DNA from: Isoetes taiwanensis
Lineage: Eukaryota > Streptophyta > Lycopodiopsida > Isoetales > Isoetaceae
DNA length: 64,000 nt
Direction: 5' to 3'
Assembly: GCA_021234155.1 (NCBI GenBank)
Contig: JAJEKV010000093.1
Span: forward strand, 434,001-498,000
Shown: positions 21,745 to 32,148 of the stretch, one piece after another
Numbering within the stretch: the stretch's first letter is position 1
Layout: each line of letters begins with the position of its first letter
Notes under the pieces: generated by a model
The model's input: only the letters and a program-made list of their open reading frames with translations
Told to the model about the DNA's origin: nothing
Databases searched by the model: none
Position numbers and translations under genes: made by a program

Positions 21745-23711
21745 CATAGATTCTAAGAAACAGATGTCCCGGAATTCAACTATAAAATAAAAGCTGGATT
21801 GGATATGGGAGCCAGACTTGTTGCTGAATTGGGGGATGTTGGGGGATGCAGAATTGGAATAGGGCAGAGCTTTTCCATCCTTCCATTATTTACTTTTAGT
21901 CTGTTAGATATTTTCTATGGCTTTGAAAATAAAAAAAAAAAACTCATAGAGACCTCTTTTTTATTTAAAATTTTTTCCTCAACCAAATTCTAGCAAAAAG
22001 CATTTGCAAACATAATCAGATGATGTTTGTCATTTACAAGTAATTATTAGACAATACTTGCATAAGTAAAAATACTTACGACGTTACATGCTATATCATC
22101 TATAAAGCTGCAGATGACTTGCAAATACTAAATGAGTGGGAGATAGGAGTAGAGTATGCAACATAGTTCCTGAATGGATTTAGTCTACTATGCATAAAAG
22201 GCTCAAAAGGTAAAATGGAAAACAAGATGTCCATTTACACCAGATATCAATTCTCCCTGATGTAGTTGAGAATTGGCTCATTTCTTGCTTTCAACTTGCC
22301 CTGTATGAAATTCCTAGACCATAGAAGTTCACTTCTTTCAATGGTAGATAACATATTATTGCTATCTATAACAAGAATGGTTTTAGAGTCTACAACACTA
22401 TGGAACAAAGTATCTCGAAGCAACTGACCTTTCTGAAAAGAGAGCAACTAAAAAATGTCGACACAAGAACAATTTCTACAGTTCAATTATCCAAGTGAGT
22501 TTGTGAAAACCGCATCGAGATGACATCATCTCAATCTGACAAGAGCTCGACCAAAGATGCGTTAGAACATTCTCAACAAATCTAAATTCCTATCTGTGTA
22601 TCTGATGTATAGTTGTCATTGCTTTTAGCCATAGCATTCCTTGCAAGCTGCACATTGAAGTGGAATCATTTTGATCTTCAAATGAATCGAATTTAATTGG
22701 ATTGAACTGGTTTTTAACGTCCTCAGAGATCACACTTGAATGTATATAACCTCAGAATAGATATATTACACTCCCTACATAATGTAGACACTTGTAGAAA
22801 GATACTTGAATTTTATTTTATTTTCCTAATTTCTTATTTTCCTAAATTTCATATTCTAGTTTACACCAATACATGCATATTAGGGAGGCCACATGCCGCA
22901 TTTCGCCCTTTTAAATTTGCATCAAATATGCCCAACTTCCATCACCTTTTTTTGCAAGATGGTTTTGAACACAGTAACTTATAGTGTGAGTGTTAGAACC
23001 AAGCGGGCTCTGCTCGTCAAGGGCTTTGAAATGAAAAGGCAATTGCAAAAACTAAGGAATATTGAACCACCTTCTCAGATCCTGAGGAACCTTGAGGGTA
23101 TCTAAGGAAGTTTTAGAGATCTTCAAAAATCTCAAGGGAATTTTATTAGTATCAAAGAGAATTTTGGGGTATCAAATGAAATCTTATGAAATTTAAAGGT
23201 ATCTTAGTAGAACCTTGAGCGAACTAAATCGCTCTATCCTATAATCGCTCTATCCTAGCCATCGAAATAGGACATATTCCCAAGGATATGCCCTATTCCA
23301 AAACCACAGCCGTCCAACCCAAGTCAAGATGGGGTCAAAACCCCATTTCCACATCACCCTAAGGTGCATCAGAAAGTATTCAATTGAAGTCAACTGCGTA
23401 CATACGCACAAGTAACAAACAACTCAACCTGTTTTGCAAACATACAGTTAAACCACCATATCCGCTATGAAGCAAGTAAGGCCTCCTAAATGCATGGCCG
23501 AACCTCATTCTCTTCACGAACTGCAGACCAACCTGCTGCACATGTTACAGGACCTCCATTGCTGCTGAAGAATGGGCTCCTATGCATCCACTGCCATTCT
23601 GCCAACAAAGAACATAATGAAGCACGGGGAGTTGAAATTTAGCATGGGCTGCTGCAGCATAGGAGGAAGCATGGGGATTTGAACCCCCTGCCCAAAAGGC
23701 AGTTCCGAAAA
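21745..23711. other. AT-rich intergenic sequence without gene
   Basis: No gene is seen. At 23,090-23,225 there are degenerate GGTATC/AATCTTA-like short repeats that also appear just right of the retrotransposon (34,320-34,410). A pol III B-box-like GGTTCAAATCC (minus) lies at 23,675-23,685 close to the retrotransposon junction. Confidence 0.4.
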
Positions 23712-23716
23712 ACCTC

Positions 23717-25692
23717 TGTGACGTTCCAAGTATTTATATGGTATACGTATAAATATATTGACACGTCACCCAGTATAGATACGCCACCATGGGGTATGGT
23801 AACCTAGGGGGTTGACTTAAAAGGGATTAAATTAGCTATGCTAATTTAATTATTAAGGATAATAACCTATAATTAAGGAACTCATATTTAAAAGGCATAA
23901 TTAAGTTAATTATGGTTTGGGAAGGCGCCAAGTGGCCACCATCGATTGGCTAACATGGTAATGCTAATTGAGACCAATAAGGTGGATCACCACCCCCATA
24001 TCAGCCACAATTCACCTTGAGCAGTGGAGTGCCACCCTTGTGACCAGAGCTGAGCGCCACCTTGAGCAGTTGGACGCCACCCTTGTGACCAGAGCTGAAC
24101 ACCAAGACCGAGAAGATGGAAATCCCCAATGATAACGGGTCCAGCAGAAACACATGTGGGTGGCTAGGGTAGTTGTGAATTCTAGGATAGCGCCCCTGTT
24201 GGGCACATGTTGGGTTGGTTGTCTGTTCTCTCTGTGTTTATACTCGTAGGAACTAACCCTTGATTGTAAAGGTAAGTTCATTCTCTTTATATTCTGATTC
24301 TGGGATTGCTTTCAAAGGATGGATTGTTAGTTTCTTTGCATAGTATTACTCTTGGAAATGGGGAATTCACGGGAGGGTAAAAGCATGTTAGGGTGTCCCT
24401 TAAAAAGTATTATTTAGTGACCAAAAAAGTACCTAAAAAGGTACCCAGGACTGGGTACTGGGTACTTGTGTAATATCTCAATAAAAGGTACATTCTAGAA
24501 CTTTTATATATATTTTGGTCTCCAGTAGCATTATCTTTATCTTAACTTTGAATATTAATGCGTCCTTGACTTTTATTTTGGACTTTTGTACTAGTTTTAA
24601 TGAAAATAAAAATGAGAAAGTACCCAGTTCTGAAGTACCTAGTGTATGTACTTTTGCAGGTTCCAAAAGTGGTACACCCTAACATGCTTTTACCCGGGAG
24701 GGTAGAGACCTCTGAGCCCATTTATTGTAGTATGCTCCTAGATAAAGCCCTGTATTATCCCATTAGATGCGGCCTGTGCACAAGAGCCCACCGGGTCATA
24801 GATGCTATGGACTGGCTTAGCACCAGACAAGGAACACAGTGGTGAAGTGGGGGTGGGGTCTTGCACGAACATAAAAGGCTCCTGAGACTCTACAGTGGGC
24901 TAGGCCTAATGGCCCGGCCCTACGAGCTAGGCTGGCCGGCGGGTATGGGTCCGACACTTCACGGTGCGAGAGGTGTGACCCGCATGGGGCATCTGTACTT
25001 TGAGTAGATTTAGGGTGAGTAAATTAAGTGCGAATCGCACGGGGGTCGCTTATGCGCACGCGTATTCTCTAGCTCACCCATGGAACCCTTGTGTTTACGG
25101 AAGGGGACGCTTCCGACCTGCCTCATCGGACCGAGGCTTCATGAACCTGGAGGTAGGCTCGGCGAGGGTGATGCCTCGAGCCTAGCGTCTCGAAGGCTAT
25201 AAGCGAAGCCATGGCGTGATTTCGACCCATCGCAAAGTGTGCAATGTGGGGGCGGATGGAGTGGACAACCCTAGCCCGATGTTCTATGCCGATAGCGCCC
25301 GGGTTATACCTCATGTCGCGCTGATCTCTTGAGGCGGAGCCGTCGATCTATCCTCGCGTGAGTCTACGAACGAGGGGTAGAACACGGGGTTTGGGGTGTT
25401 TTCTTAGGTTTAGATGCATATTCTTTGCCGTTGGTATTTGGATGGATGTGCCACCCCCCGTGGTGGTTATTTATATGTGATTTATCTTTGTGTGCTAACC
25501 CTTGTATTCACGCAGCGGCGTAGAAGCCCATTGAAGGCGTGGGCGAATGACCCCTCTGTGTCCTTCACTTGGCGTCTTATTATAGGCGGCCCGAGTTAGG
25601 CGGAGGGGCCACGCTTATGGCAAGTCGGTTGCCATGGGAGGAAAGTCCCGTATGTATCACGGTAGGGTCGTATATGTTCGAGGCGCCCGCCA
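23717..25692 (+). repeat. 5' LTR (with an internal MITE)
   Basis: It aligns along its length with 32,149-33,818. It is longer by about 325 bp because of an inserted element at 24,376-24,694 and one target duplication. The right end (GGCGCCCGCCA) is diverged from the 3' LTR end (GGAGCGTCACA), so the exact boundary is set by the adjacent primer site. Confidence 0.85.
24376..24694. mobile_element. MITE inserted in the 5' LTR
   Basis: Perfect terminal inverted repeats GGTAAAAGCATGTTAGGGTG (20 bp) bound a 319-bp AT-rich non-coding interior. CGGGAG flanks both sides (24,370-24,375 and 24,695-24,700), while the 3' LTR has the single uninterrupted site. The insertion therefore postdates integration of the retrotransposon. 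The superfamily is uncertain because the duplication length could be read as 6 or 8 bp. Confidence 0.85.
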
Positions 25693-25694
25693 GA

Positions 25695-25706
25695 TGGTAT
25701 CGAGCC
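25695..25706 (+). promoter_or_regulatory. Primer binding site, initiator tRNA-Met type
   Basis: TGGTATCGAGCC two bases after the 5' LTR matches the common plant site TGGTATCAGAGCC except for one missing A. Confidence 0.75.
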
Positions 25707-26401
25707 GTGATTTGGTTTTTCGAAATCATAGCACTGACTAAACCCTAACTCGCTAGTTCGGTAGTTAGGAGAGAGAGTTTAAGCAAGAGTGATTGTTTAA
25801 GTCTTTGATGTTTGGTTTGGTGCTAGGTTAATGTAATAGACTGTAAGTCCTTAAGAAGTCTGGGCCAACTGGAAGACCCAAGTTTCGAAGAGCTATAACT
25901 TTTTGTAGGTAGCTCGGATGAAGGCGAAAACGGCTTCAATGGATCGGGCACCTCTCAAATACCCTAGGGGGCACGTCTCCCGAGGTCAAAAAGACAACAG
26001 GCCGCCGAAAAATGAAAAGGGGCGCTGCTGTACTCAGAGGTGTTTCTTTTGAAAAATTAAAGCCGCATAAGCAACGCAGCGCCCCATACGGTCGCGCGTA
26101 TTTTTATACGCGCCCGTTTAAAAATTTTTATAAAAAAATTAATATTTTTTTTGAAAAATTTAATAAAAAAGTTAAAAGTTAAAATTTGAATTTTGAGATA
26201 TATTTTTGGACGTGTGCTTTCTCTGAGCGCCCTTTTCCGCCATAACCGCCGGACTTAAGCTCCAAACTCGCCATAGCTGACCTCCACGCCTCCCTTGCAT
26301 CTGCCCTACACCTCAGCGCCCTTACTTACTCCTTAGCGCCGTCCATCCTTGCCTGGGCGCCTCACCTTCCTCCTCCCTTGCTGTTCTTTGCTAGTACAAC
26401 C

Positions 26402-27026
26402 ATGTCGCGCTTTAAGCTAACCGTGGACTTGAAGAAGTTGAGCGTATTTCAGTTATTTGCCGCGCTAGTCGAGCATCTTGCCGACGAAGACCCTATGATA
26501 GATACTATTCTTGGTCTTTTCGTCAAGCACTTTGTCGAGGACCGAAGAGTCCCCTACCCTATCTTCCATTTCAACGAGCGCTTCCTTATCAAGTTGAATG
26601 AAGCCGATCAGGCCTACACTCTCGTGGAGCAGCCGGACCATGCATGGGCTGTGGTTAAGTTTTACCCTCGCCCGGGACGGATAGCGACCTGCCGAGCTTA
26701 TTCGAAATGAAGCCCAGAGGATCATGCATCTTGCGAGAGTGGAAGACTTGCAGCAGATAGCCAGTGCTCCACCGGACATAAGGATGGACCGCTTCTATTA
26801 CTTGGGAAAGGGCCGTATACTCACATACCAAGAATACTTTAATCTTCCTACCTTTTCTTGGAATGAAGGCCTACTTGACTTCATTTTTGAAAATGTTACG
26901 CCAAGGTTTAGCCAATGCCACGGAATCCATCCAAGAAGACATGCGAACACACCGCCGGACCGGTACCATCTTGAGATTGCCCGGCGCGATACAAATGCGT
27001 CCCGGATAAAGAGGCGAGGGGGCTAA
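26402..27026 (+). CDS. Retrotransposon ORF1, N-terminal part (unrecognised, frameshifted)
   Basis: From ATG 26,402 a 103-codon frame (MSRFKLTVDLKKLSVFQLFA, then EHLADEDPMIDTIL) runs to 26,710. Coding-like sequence continues in another frame to 27,026 (RIMHLARVEDLQQIASAPPD, FYYLGKGRILTYQEYF), so a single-base shift near 26,700 is likely. I find no gag zinc knuckle (CCHC) and no family. The second frame is the same frame as the H3 domain downstream (27,246-27,713), separated by several stops and shifts in a GC-rich, charged linker (REAAQKEGEDLH). ORF1 may once have been one protein ending in H3. Confidence 0.4.
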
Positions 27027-27245
27027 GAGAGAGGCGGCTCAAAAGGAAGGGGAGGACCTTCATAGCCAGCCAGGCGAGAACCGGCAGGTGGATCAACAAG
27101 CAGAACCCCGATGTTGACCCAGCGGGACCTAAAAGGGCGGGCGAGCGTTAACCCCGGGAAACCCGGACATGCGGCGGCGTGAACCATCCGGCAGACCCAC
27201 GGGGAACCCCAAAGAAGAAGCGATGGGGGGCGGGGTAACCGAACA

Positions 27246-27713
27246 TTGAAGAGAAAGAAAACCAAACCCGTGAAGAGTGGGGTGCACTATAAGACCCGAC
27301 TGCAGCAGGATGCAACCATTGCTAAGAAGACATCGGCTCAGAGACGGGAGCACATCGTCCAGCGGACAAAGCATCCTTTGACAGGCGGCAAATCCATTCC
27401 GTCGCTTAAGGCGACCCTCAAGCCGCGGAAGCCCCATAGGTATCGACCCGGCACGGTAGCTCTTCGAGAGATACGTAAGTATCAGAAGACTACCGAGCCA
27501 TTGATCCGCCGGCTTCCCTTCCAGCGGCTTGTACGGGAGATCACCCAGGACTTCAAAACCGACCTAAGGTTTCAAGCTTTTGCGGTCCTCGCCTTACAGG
27601 AGGCTGCCGAGGCTTATCTCATTGAACTTTTGAGCGACGCCAACCTTTGCGCCATACACGCAAAGAGGGTCACTATTATGCCCAAGGACCTTCACTTGGC
27701 ACGAAGGATCTGA
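27246..27713 (+). CDS. Histone H3-like domain inside the retrotransposon
   Basis: The frame has no ATG at its start. It opens with a basic segment, then [10 protein letters not shown] (recalling the ARTKQTA/STGGK tail), then a near-complete H3 histone fold. Visible H3 motifs are [66 protein letters not shown] and LARRI. It then stops (TGA), lacking the final RGERA. Tyr after PHR and Leu in AVLALQ are positions where plant H3.3 differs from H3.1, so the source was probably an H3.3-type gene. Substitutions include a Pro in [10 protein letters not shown] before AVLAL, and IELLSDA for VGLFEDT. No loop-1 insertion typical of CENH3 is present. There are no introns, as expected of a captured mRNA copy. 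About 95 fold codons are open without a break, despite the frameshifts upstream. Confidence 0.85.
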   Translation: MKRKKTKPVKSGVHYKTRLQQDATIAKKTSAQRREHIVQRTKHPLTGGKSIPSLKATLKPRKPHRYRPGTVALREIRKYQKTTEPLIRRLPFQRLVREITQDFKTDLRFQAFAVLALQEAAEAYLIELLSDANLCAIHAKRVTIMPKDLHLARRI

Positions 27714-28013
27714 GGGGATTTTAGATGATTAGGCGACCGTCTTTTTCCCTTGTAAAAATTTTTGTAACTTATCCATGTACTAGTCCCGTTTTGGGGGTTA
27801 TGAATATAAAAAAAAAAATGACTTTCTTTTTTTCCTTTTCGAAAAAAAAAGTAATAATGAAAATAAACATATTATTAATTAAATAATAATTAATAACAAT
27901 AACTTTGGGAAAACGTGCCCAAAAAGTATAAAACCCCTTTTTGGCCATTAGAGTTTCATTTTCCCTTCTTGCTTCTGCGCCTCCTTTCTCCTCCTTTGCG
28001 CCTTCACCCCTCA

Positions 28014-29397
28014 TGGGCCGCCCAACATTGCAGCAGTGGTATTTGGACGGAGAGCATTGGGACCCTGCGGTTCCCTTTGATCTTCTTCACCCCTACCTGC
28101 TTCAGCAGGTAGATCTTATCTCCAACATGCAGGCTCATCCAGATTATGCTGTTTTCCTTAGTTCTATTGTGAGGAGATTGTACCTGCATGCGTTTACAAT
28201 GAAGACGATGAGCAGCTCTATCTTGACTTTCATACCCTGCACCAGATGTTAGGGGGTGATGAGCATGGCCGCAACGTCATCAAAGGCATCAGACGGCGAG
28301 GGACCGACCTCCCTATAGTTACAATAGATCGGGAAACTTGTTTTGAGGCCCGATTTGCACTGGCCATTATCATGGACCAGTACATAGAGAATGAGGAGAT
28401 TCCTGCTGAGCATTCTTCTACGCCTCTACCTCGACCTGGGAAGATGGCGAAGTCGTCGTGGCGCAGGATTTTTTGTAGGTGGAAGGAACTTGCCACGAAG
28501 CCCCCTGCCGGCCGACGAAAGCCCTCAAGCTCGAAGGGTTAAACCTTTTTCCTGCCGTACTCTTGAATAACCAAGAGTACCTGATCTTTGAGGATATTAT
28601 GTGGGCCTACTGGCGTTCTTCTGGGATCCGCCCGTTAAGAAAATAGAGATTCTCTATGATCTTGCGGAGTATTACAAAAGATGACTTCATTGACTTCACC
28701 ACGGTTGTGCAACCCGCACAAGTAGAGAGCCTATTGGCATATCGGCCCGGGAGAGCAAGAGCCGTTGAGACTCTTACGTCGCCGCCCAGTTCTTCTTGAA
28801 AGTGACACACCCGACCTCGGAAGAAGCGGTTTGCGGCCCGGTCGGCCTTCTCTCTCGGATCCGCCTTTGCAAATCACCATGGGAGAGGTGGATCAGGGCC
28901 GAGGAAGACCTTTGGGACACCAAGGTCAGCCTTAAGGATGACATGGAAGAAGAAGAGGAGGAGAAGCTTCCCACCAACTTCTGAGGAAAGAACCAGGAGA
29001 CCTCCACAGGCCACCAGTTAGGGCAATGGGGAACCATGTGGCCCGATTCTTTCTCTCGACCTTCCGCCAAGGAGAGGTGCTATTTTTCTCCAAGAACCTT
29101 GGGCCTTCTTACGAAGCTTCTTGATGGGCTCAGAGCCATATCCACTTCACGGGCCATAAGAAGATTGACTATCACGTCACCACCATTACTTTGGTCCGTA
29201 GAGATTTGGCTATAGCAGCATTGGGGGATGTGGCGGGCTGCGCTAACATGCGCCTCCTTGTGGCGGCACCTTTGGCTACTTGCTTACCCCCTGAGGCAGC
29301 AGCTCGAGCCGCCCTCTCTGCTAGCCCTAGCGCCGCTTTGATGCGTTACCGTCCACCTCCTCAGCCAATGGACGAAGACGAGGGACCTAGCTCCTAA
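28014..29397 (+). CDS. Retrotransposon ORF2 (unrecognised, frameshifted)
   Basis: The best start is ATG 28,014 (MGRPTLQQWYLDGEHWDPAV). The frame shifts once near 28,200 into NEDDEQLYLDFHTLHQMLGG and MDQYIENEEIPAEH (to 28,542). Broken coding-like pieces continue to a stop at 29,397 after a proline-rich, acidic end (PPPQPMDEDEGPSS). No retroviral enzyme motif is visible (no DTG, no YxDD, no HHCC). The codon use is GC-richer than in the flanking DNA. Function unknown. Confidence 0.35.
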
Positions 29398-29569
29398 GCA
29401 ATTGTATTATGTATTTTGCATTTGAAATAGCTGTAAAATTTTCATTGGCAATGTCTTAAGCCATGGTTATCACTCGTGATGAGTATCCTTTATGATTACT
29501 GTCTATTGTATCAATTCAATACATAATGCCAATATAAATTTGAATAATTCTCTTCCATGACGAGTCGTT

Positions 29570-30688
29570 ATGCCTCCTGGAATTGTTTGCACTATATACT
29601 CATTCCGCCGTTTTGCAGAAGAAACACTAGAGGAGTACGAAGAGAGGATCACAGACCAGATATTGAGGGATGACCAAGGACCTCCTGAACAAGATTACGG
29701 CCAAAGATACGGCGAGTATCCGGAACGAGAAAGTGACGATGAGATAGAGGAACCTGCAGAGCCAGAAGAACCTTATGACCCAGACAAGGGGATGGAAATA
29801 GTTACCCTCCTCCGGGAACGGGCTTTCGACGACCTGAAATGGACCCTTTGCCGCACTTGGGACTATTGGAATATGTCCAGACATGAAGCCTTCGAGGATG
29901 CCAATGACCACCTGTGGCAAATCTTCTACGCTCTAAGGAGGCTTTTCAATCTCCTCATTATTAGCCCCACTTGGGATTATCAACCCGTTATCATCCAGGC
30001 TTGGGCACGTTACAAGCTCGTCAGAGCTGTACGTTAGAGTGTGCGCTATTCGGTCATGTATTCCTTTGCAAACCCCTAAGCCGGATCTTCCAGTTTTGTG
30101 TTCCTATGCTTCAGTATGACCAAGGAAGTGGCCTGTATCAGGTCCACTTATATGTATTATATAACTATAAGCTTATAACTAATTTCAGTGTGAAGATTTC
30201 CAATGTAACAGTTACTTCGCTTATAATTAAAATCTTCAATCGTTTTTCGTGTTCACTTTGTTTTCTCGACACTACCTAAAATGATCTTGCTGTGAGACTT
30301 AATGTTACTGCAATTTTGCTTATATCGTCTTATGTTTAATATAGACGGCGCACGCAACGCCGCCTGGCAGACACCCTCAAACGCCAGTCGGTTAACACCC
30401 GAACAAGAATTGATGTTGATGAAAAGACAGCTAGGCGAGTTACAGGCCTATGTGTTGCATGCTAACCCACCACAGCATGTACAAGAAGACGGACCGGAGT
30501 TACCTCCGTTGCCGCCTAGTCCACCTACACAGCAGCCGTCCCCACCAGAAACTAGCCCTGTACCTGCGCAAAAGAGGCCCCAGTCTAAACGCCGACGGAG
30601 TTCCTCTAAAGGCAGTGCCACCTCCTCGGAATCTGCCACTTCAATGTCGTCTGAGTCGTCCGCCTCATCCAGACCAAGCTTGCTATGA
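29570..30688 (+). CDS. Retrotransposon ORF3, acidic plus Pro/Ser-rich protein (possibly spliced)
   Basis: The first frame (ATG 29,570, to 30,037) encodes 155 residues: YEERITDQILRDD, an acidic middle (EEPAEPEEPYDPD) and a W-rich helical end (WTLCRTWDYWNMSRHEAFED). A second frame ending at 30,688 has TPEQELMLMKRQLGELQAYV (a likely helix), then a Pro-rich and a Ser/Arg-rich tail. A weak intron (donor near 30,009, acceptor ATATAG near 30,344) would join them in phase. Its end overlaps, in a different frame, the truncated integrase start, so this marks the rearrangement junction. Confidence 0.35.
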
Positions 30689-31566
30689 GCACCGCATATC
30701 ATCCTCAGACGGATGGTCAGACAGAGCGTACCAATCGTATTATAGAGGATATGCTACAAAGTTATGTGTGGAGTAAGCAATCCCAATGGGCTGACTATAT
30801 TTATCTAGTTGAGTTTGCCTATAACAGTATGAAACAGGAGTCTATGTCTCCCTTCATGATAAATTATGGTTATCAATGCCTAACTCCCGACACATGGCAT
30901 AACCCCGTTTCCAAAGTGGAGGTTTCTCAGCAACTCCTCTTGGAAATGCAAGCTCTCGTTGAAGAAGTTCGTGGGTACTTACTAGCGGCACGCAGTCGTC
31001 AAAAGAGTGTTGCAGATAAGCACAGAACCCCACGAGTCTTCCAGGTGGGTGAATCAGTTTGGCTTAAGATTAAAGTAAAACAAGCCAAGCTTAAGATTGG
31101 TAACTGCAAGAAATTGGCACCCAGATGGGCTGGGCCGTTCAAGATCATTGAACGTGTTGGGGAACAGGCATATCGCCTCGATTTGCCACCCCGCTTGAAG
31201 ATCCACAAGGTCTTTCATGTGAGTCTTCTAAAACAGCACACCCCAGATCCAGACGAGATCTTGGATACACCCACCCTACTTGAAATGACAGAAGAGCAAT
31301 TGAATATAGTGCCTGAAGCTCTTCTTGATCGAGCATATAAGCAGACTCGAAGGACCCAGCTGCTGCAATACTTGGTCAAGTGGAAACACTTGCCAGTGGA
31401 GGATGCTACGTGGATGATGGAAACAGACCTTGAGAAACACTATCCGGACTTCATGCGCGAATCTCAAGGCCGCACCATCAACGATGCTATCAACCCCGCT
31501 CCCGGCGGTAAGCCTGAAGGCTTGATTCGCCGAGAATCAGGCAGTAGAAGGGTAGATGCATCGTAG
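30685..31566 (+). CDS. Integrase C-terminal region plus chromodomain (N-terminally truncated)
   Basis: The frame begins MSTAYHPQTDGQTERTNRI, the segment holding the third catalytic residue (Glu of DGQTE) of the Ty3/gypsy integrase core. It continues to the GPFKIIERVGEQAYRLDLP barrel, KIHKVFHVSLLKQ, and a chromodomain (LLQYLVKWKHLPVEDATW). Missing are the zinc-binding HHCC domain and the first two catalytic aspartates. The frame reads back to TKLAM at about 30,673, where homology ends and ORF3 sequence begins. Chromodomains of this class (chromoviruses) guide integration to heterochromatin marked by methylated H3. An H3-like protein in the same element is therefore intriguing. Confidence 0.9.
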   Translation: MSTAYHPQTDGQTERTNRIIEDMLQSYVWSKQSQWADYIYLVEFAYNSMKQESMSPFMINYGYQCLTPDTWHNPVSKVEVSQQLLLEMQALVEEVRGYLLAARSRQKSVADKHRTPRVFQVGESVWLKIKVKQAKLKIGNCKKLAPRWAGPFKIIERVGEQAYRLDLPPRLKIHKVFHVSLLKQHTPDPDEILDTPTLLEMTEEQLNIVPEALLDRAYKQTRRTQLLQYLVKWKHLPVEDATWMMETDLEKHYPDFMRESQGRTINDAINPAPGGKPEGLIRRESGSRRVDAS

Positions 31567-32135
31567 TTGACAACAGTTACCGATGATGGGATCACCTTCG
31601 TGTTCCTTAGGACGTCGTGTACTGTCAATGTGCACACGACCGCCAACTGCTTGTAAAGCATCTAGATGATAGCCGCATTCATCTTGGCTATAATAGGAAC
31701 TTGACCATTCCTTACGCCGCAATGAATTGTGAACCATAGGCATGATAGGTTCCTTGTAGATAAATTTTCTTTTATTTTTTTAGGGGGTGGACCCTTCAAC
31801 CACAACCTAATTATTTTATCTATACAGACTGATATATTGACATGTGCAGGCCAGTGAGCAGTACGTGACCTGCCCATGTTAGAGGGTTGCTGATGGCCCG
31901 ATTTCTTCACTTTATGTTTTCTACATGTTTTGTTTGTTGTTCCATTGATGTTGGTATTGTTGGTCCTTGAACTTTTTTTAATTATGATAATCATGTGAAC
32001 TGCACTTTGGTGCTTAAACTATTCTAAACTTTGAAGTTTTAATATATTACCTTCTGAAATAAGGAATTTCCTTCCTTCCTAATGTCATTTACTATATTTG
32101 TATCTAACCCCAATGCTGAGGACAGCATTAATTCT

Positions 32136-32148
32136 AAGGAGGGGAGAA
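32136..32148 (+). promoter_or_regulatory. Polypurine tract
   Basis: AAGGAGGGGAGAA lies directly before the TGTGACG of the 3' LTR, the place where plus-strand priming occurs. Confidence 0.85.

Noticed and set aside
23660-23700. A tRNA gene on minus
   Set aside because: Only a T-arm-like segment and part of an anticodon-like stem are visible; D arm and acceptor pairing are not. At most a tRNA-derived remnant.
27246-27713. Centromeric histone CENH3
   Set aside because: The loop-1 insertion and divergent helix 1 of CENH3 are missing. The helix and loop motifs [10 protein letters not shown] and [10 protein letters not shown] follow ordinary H3, with H3.3-type residues.
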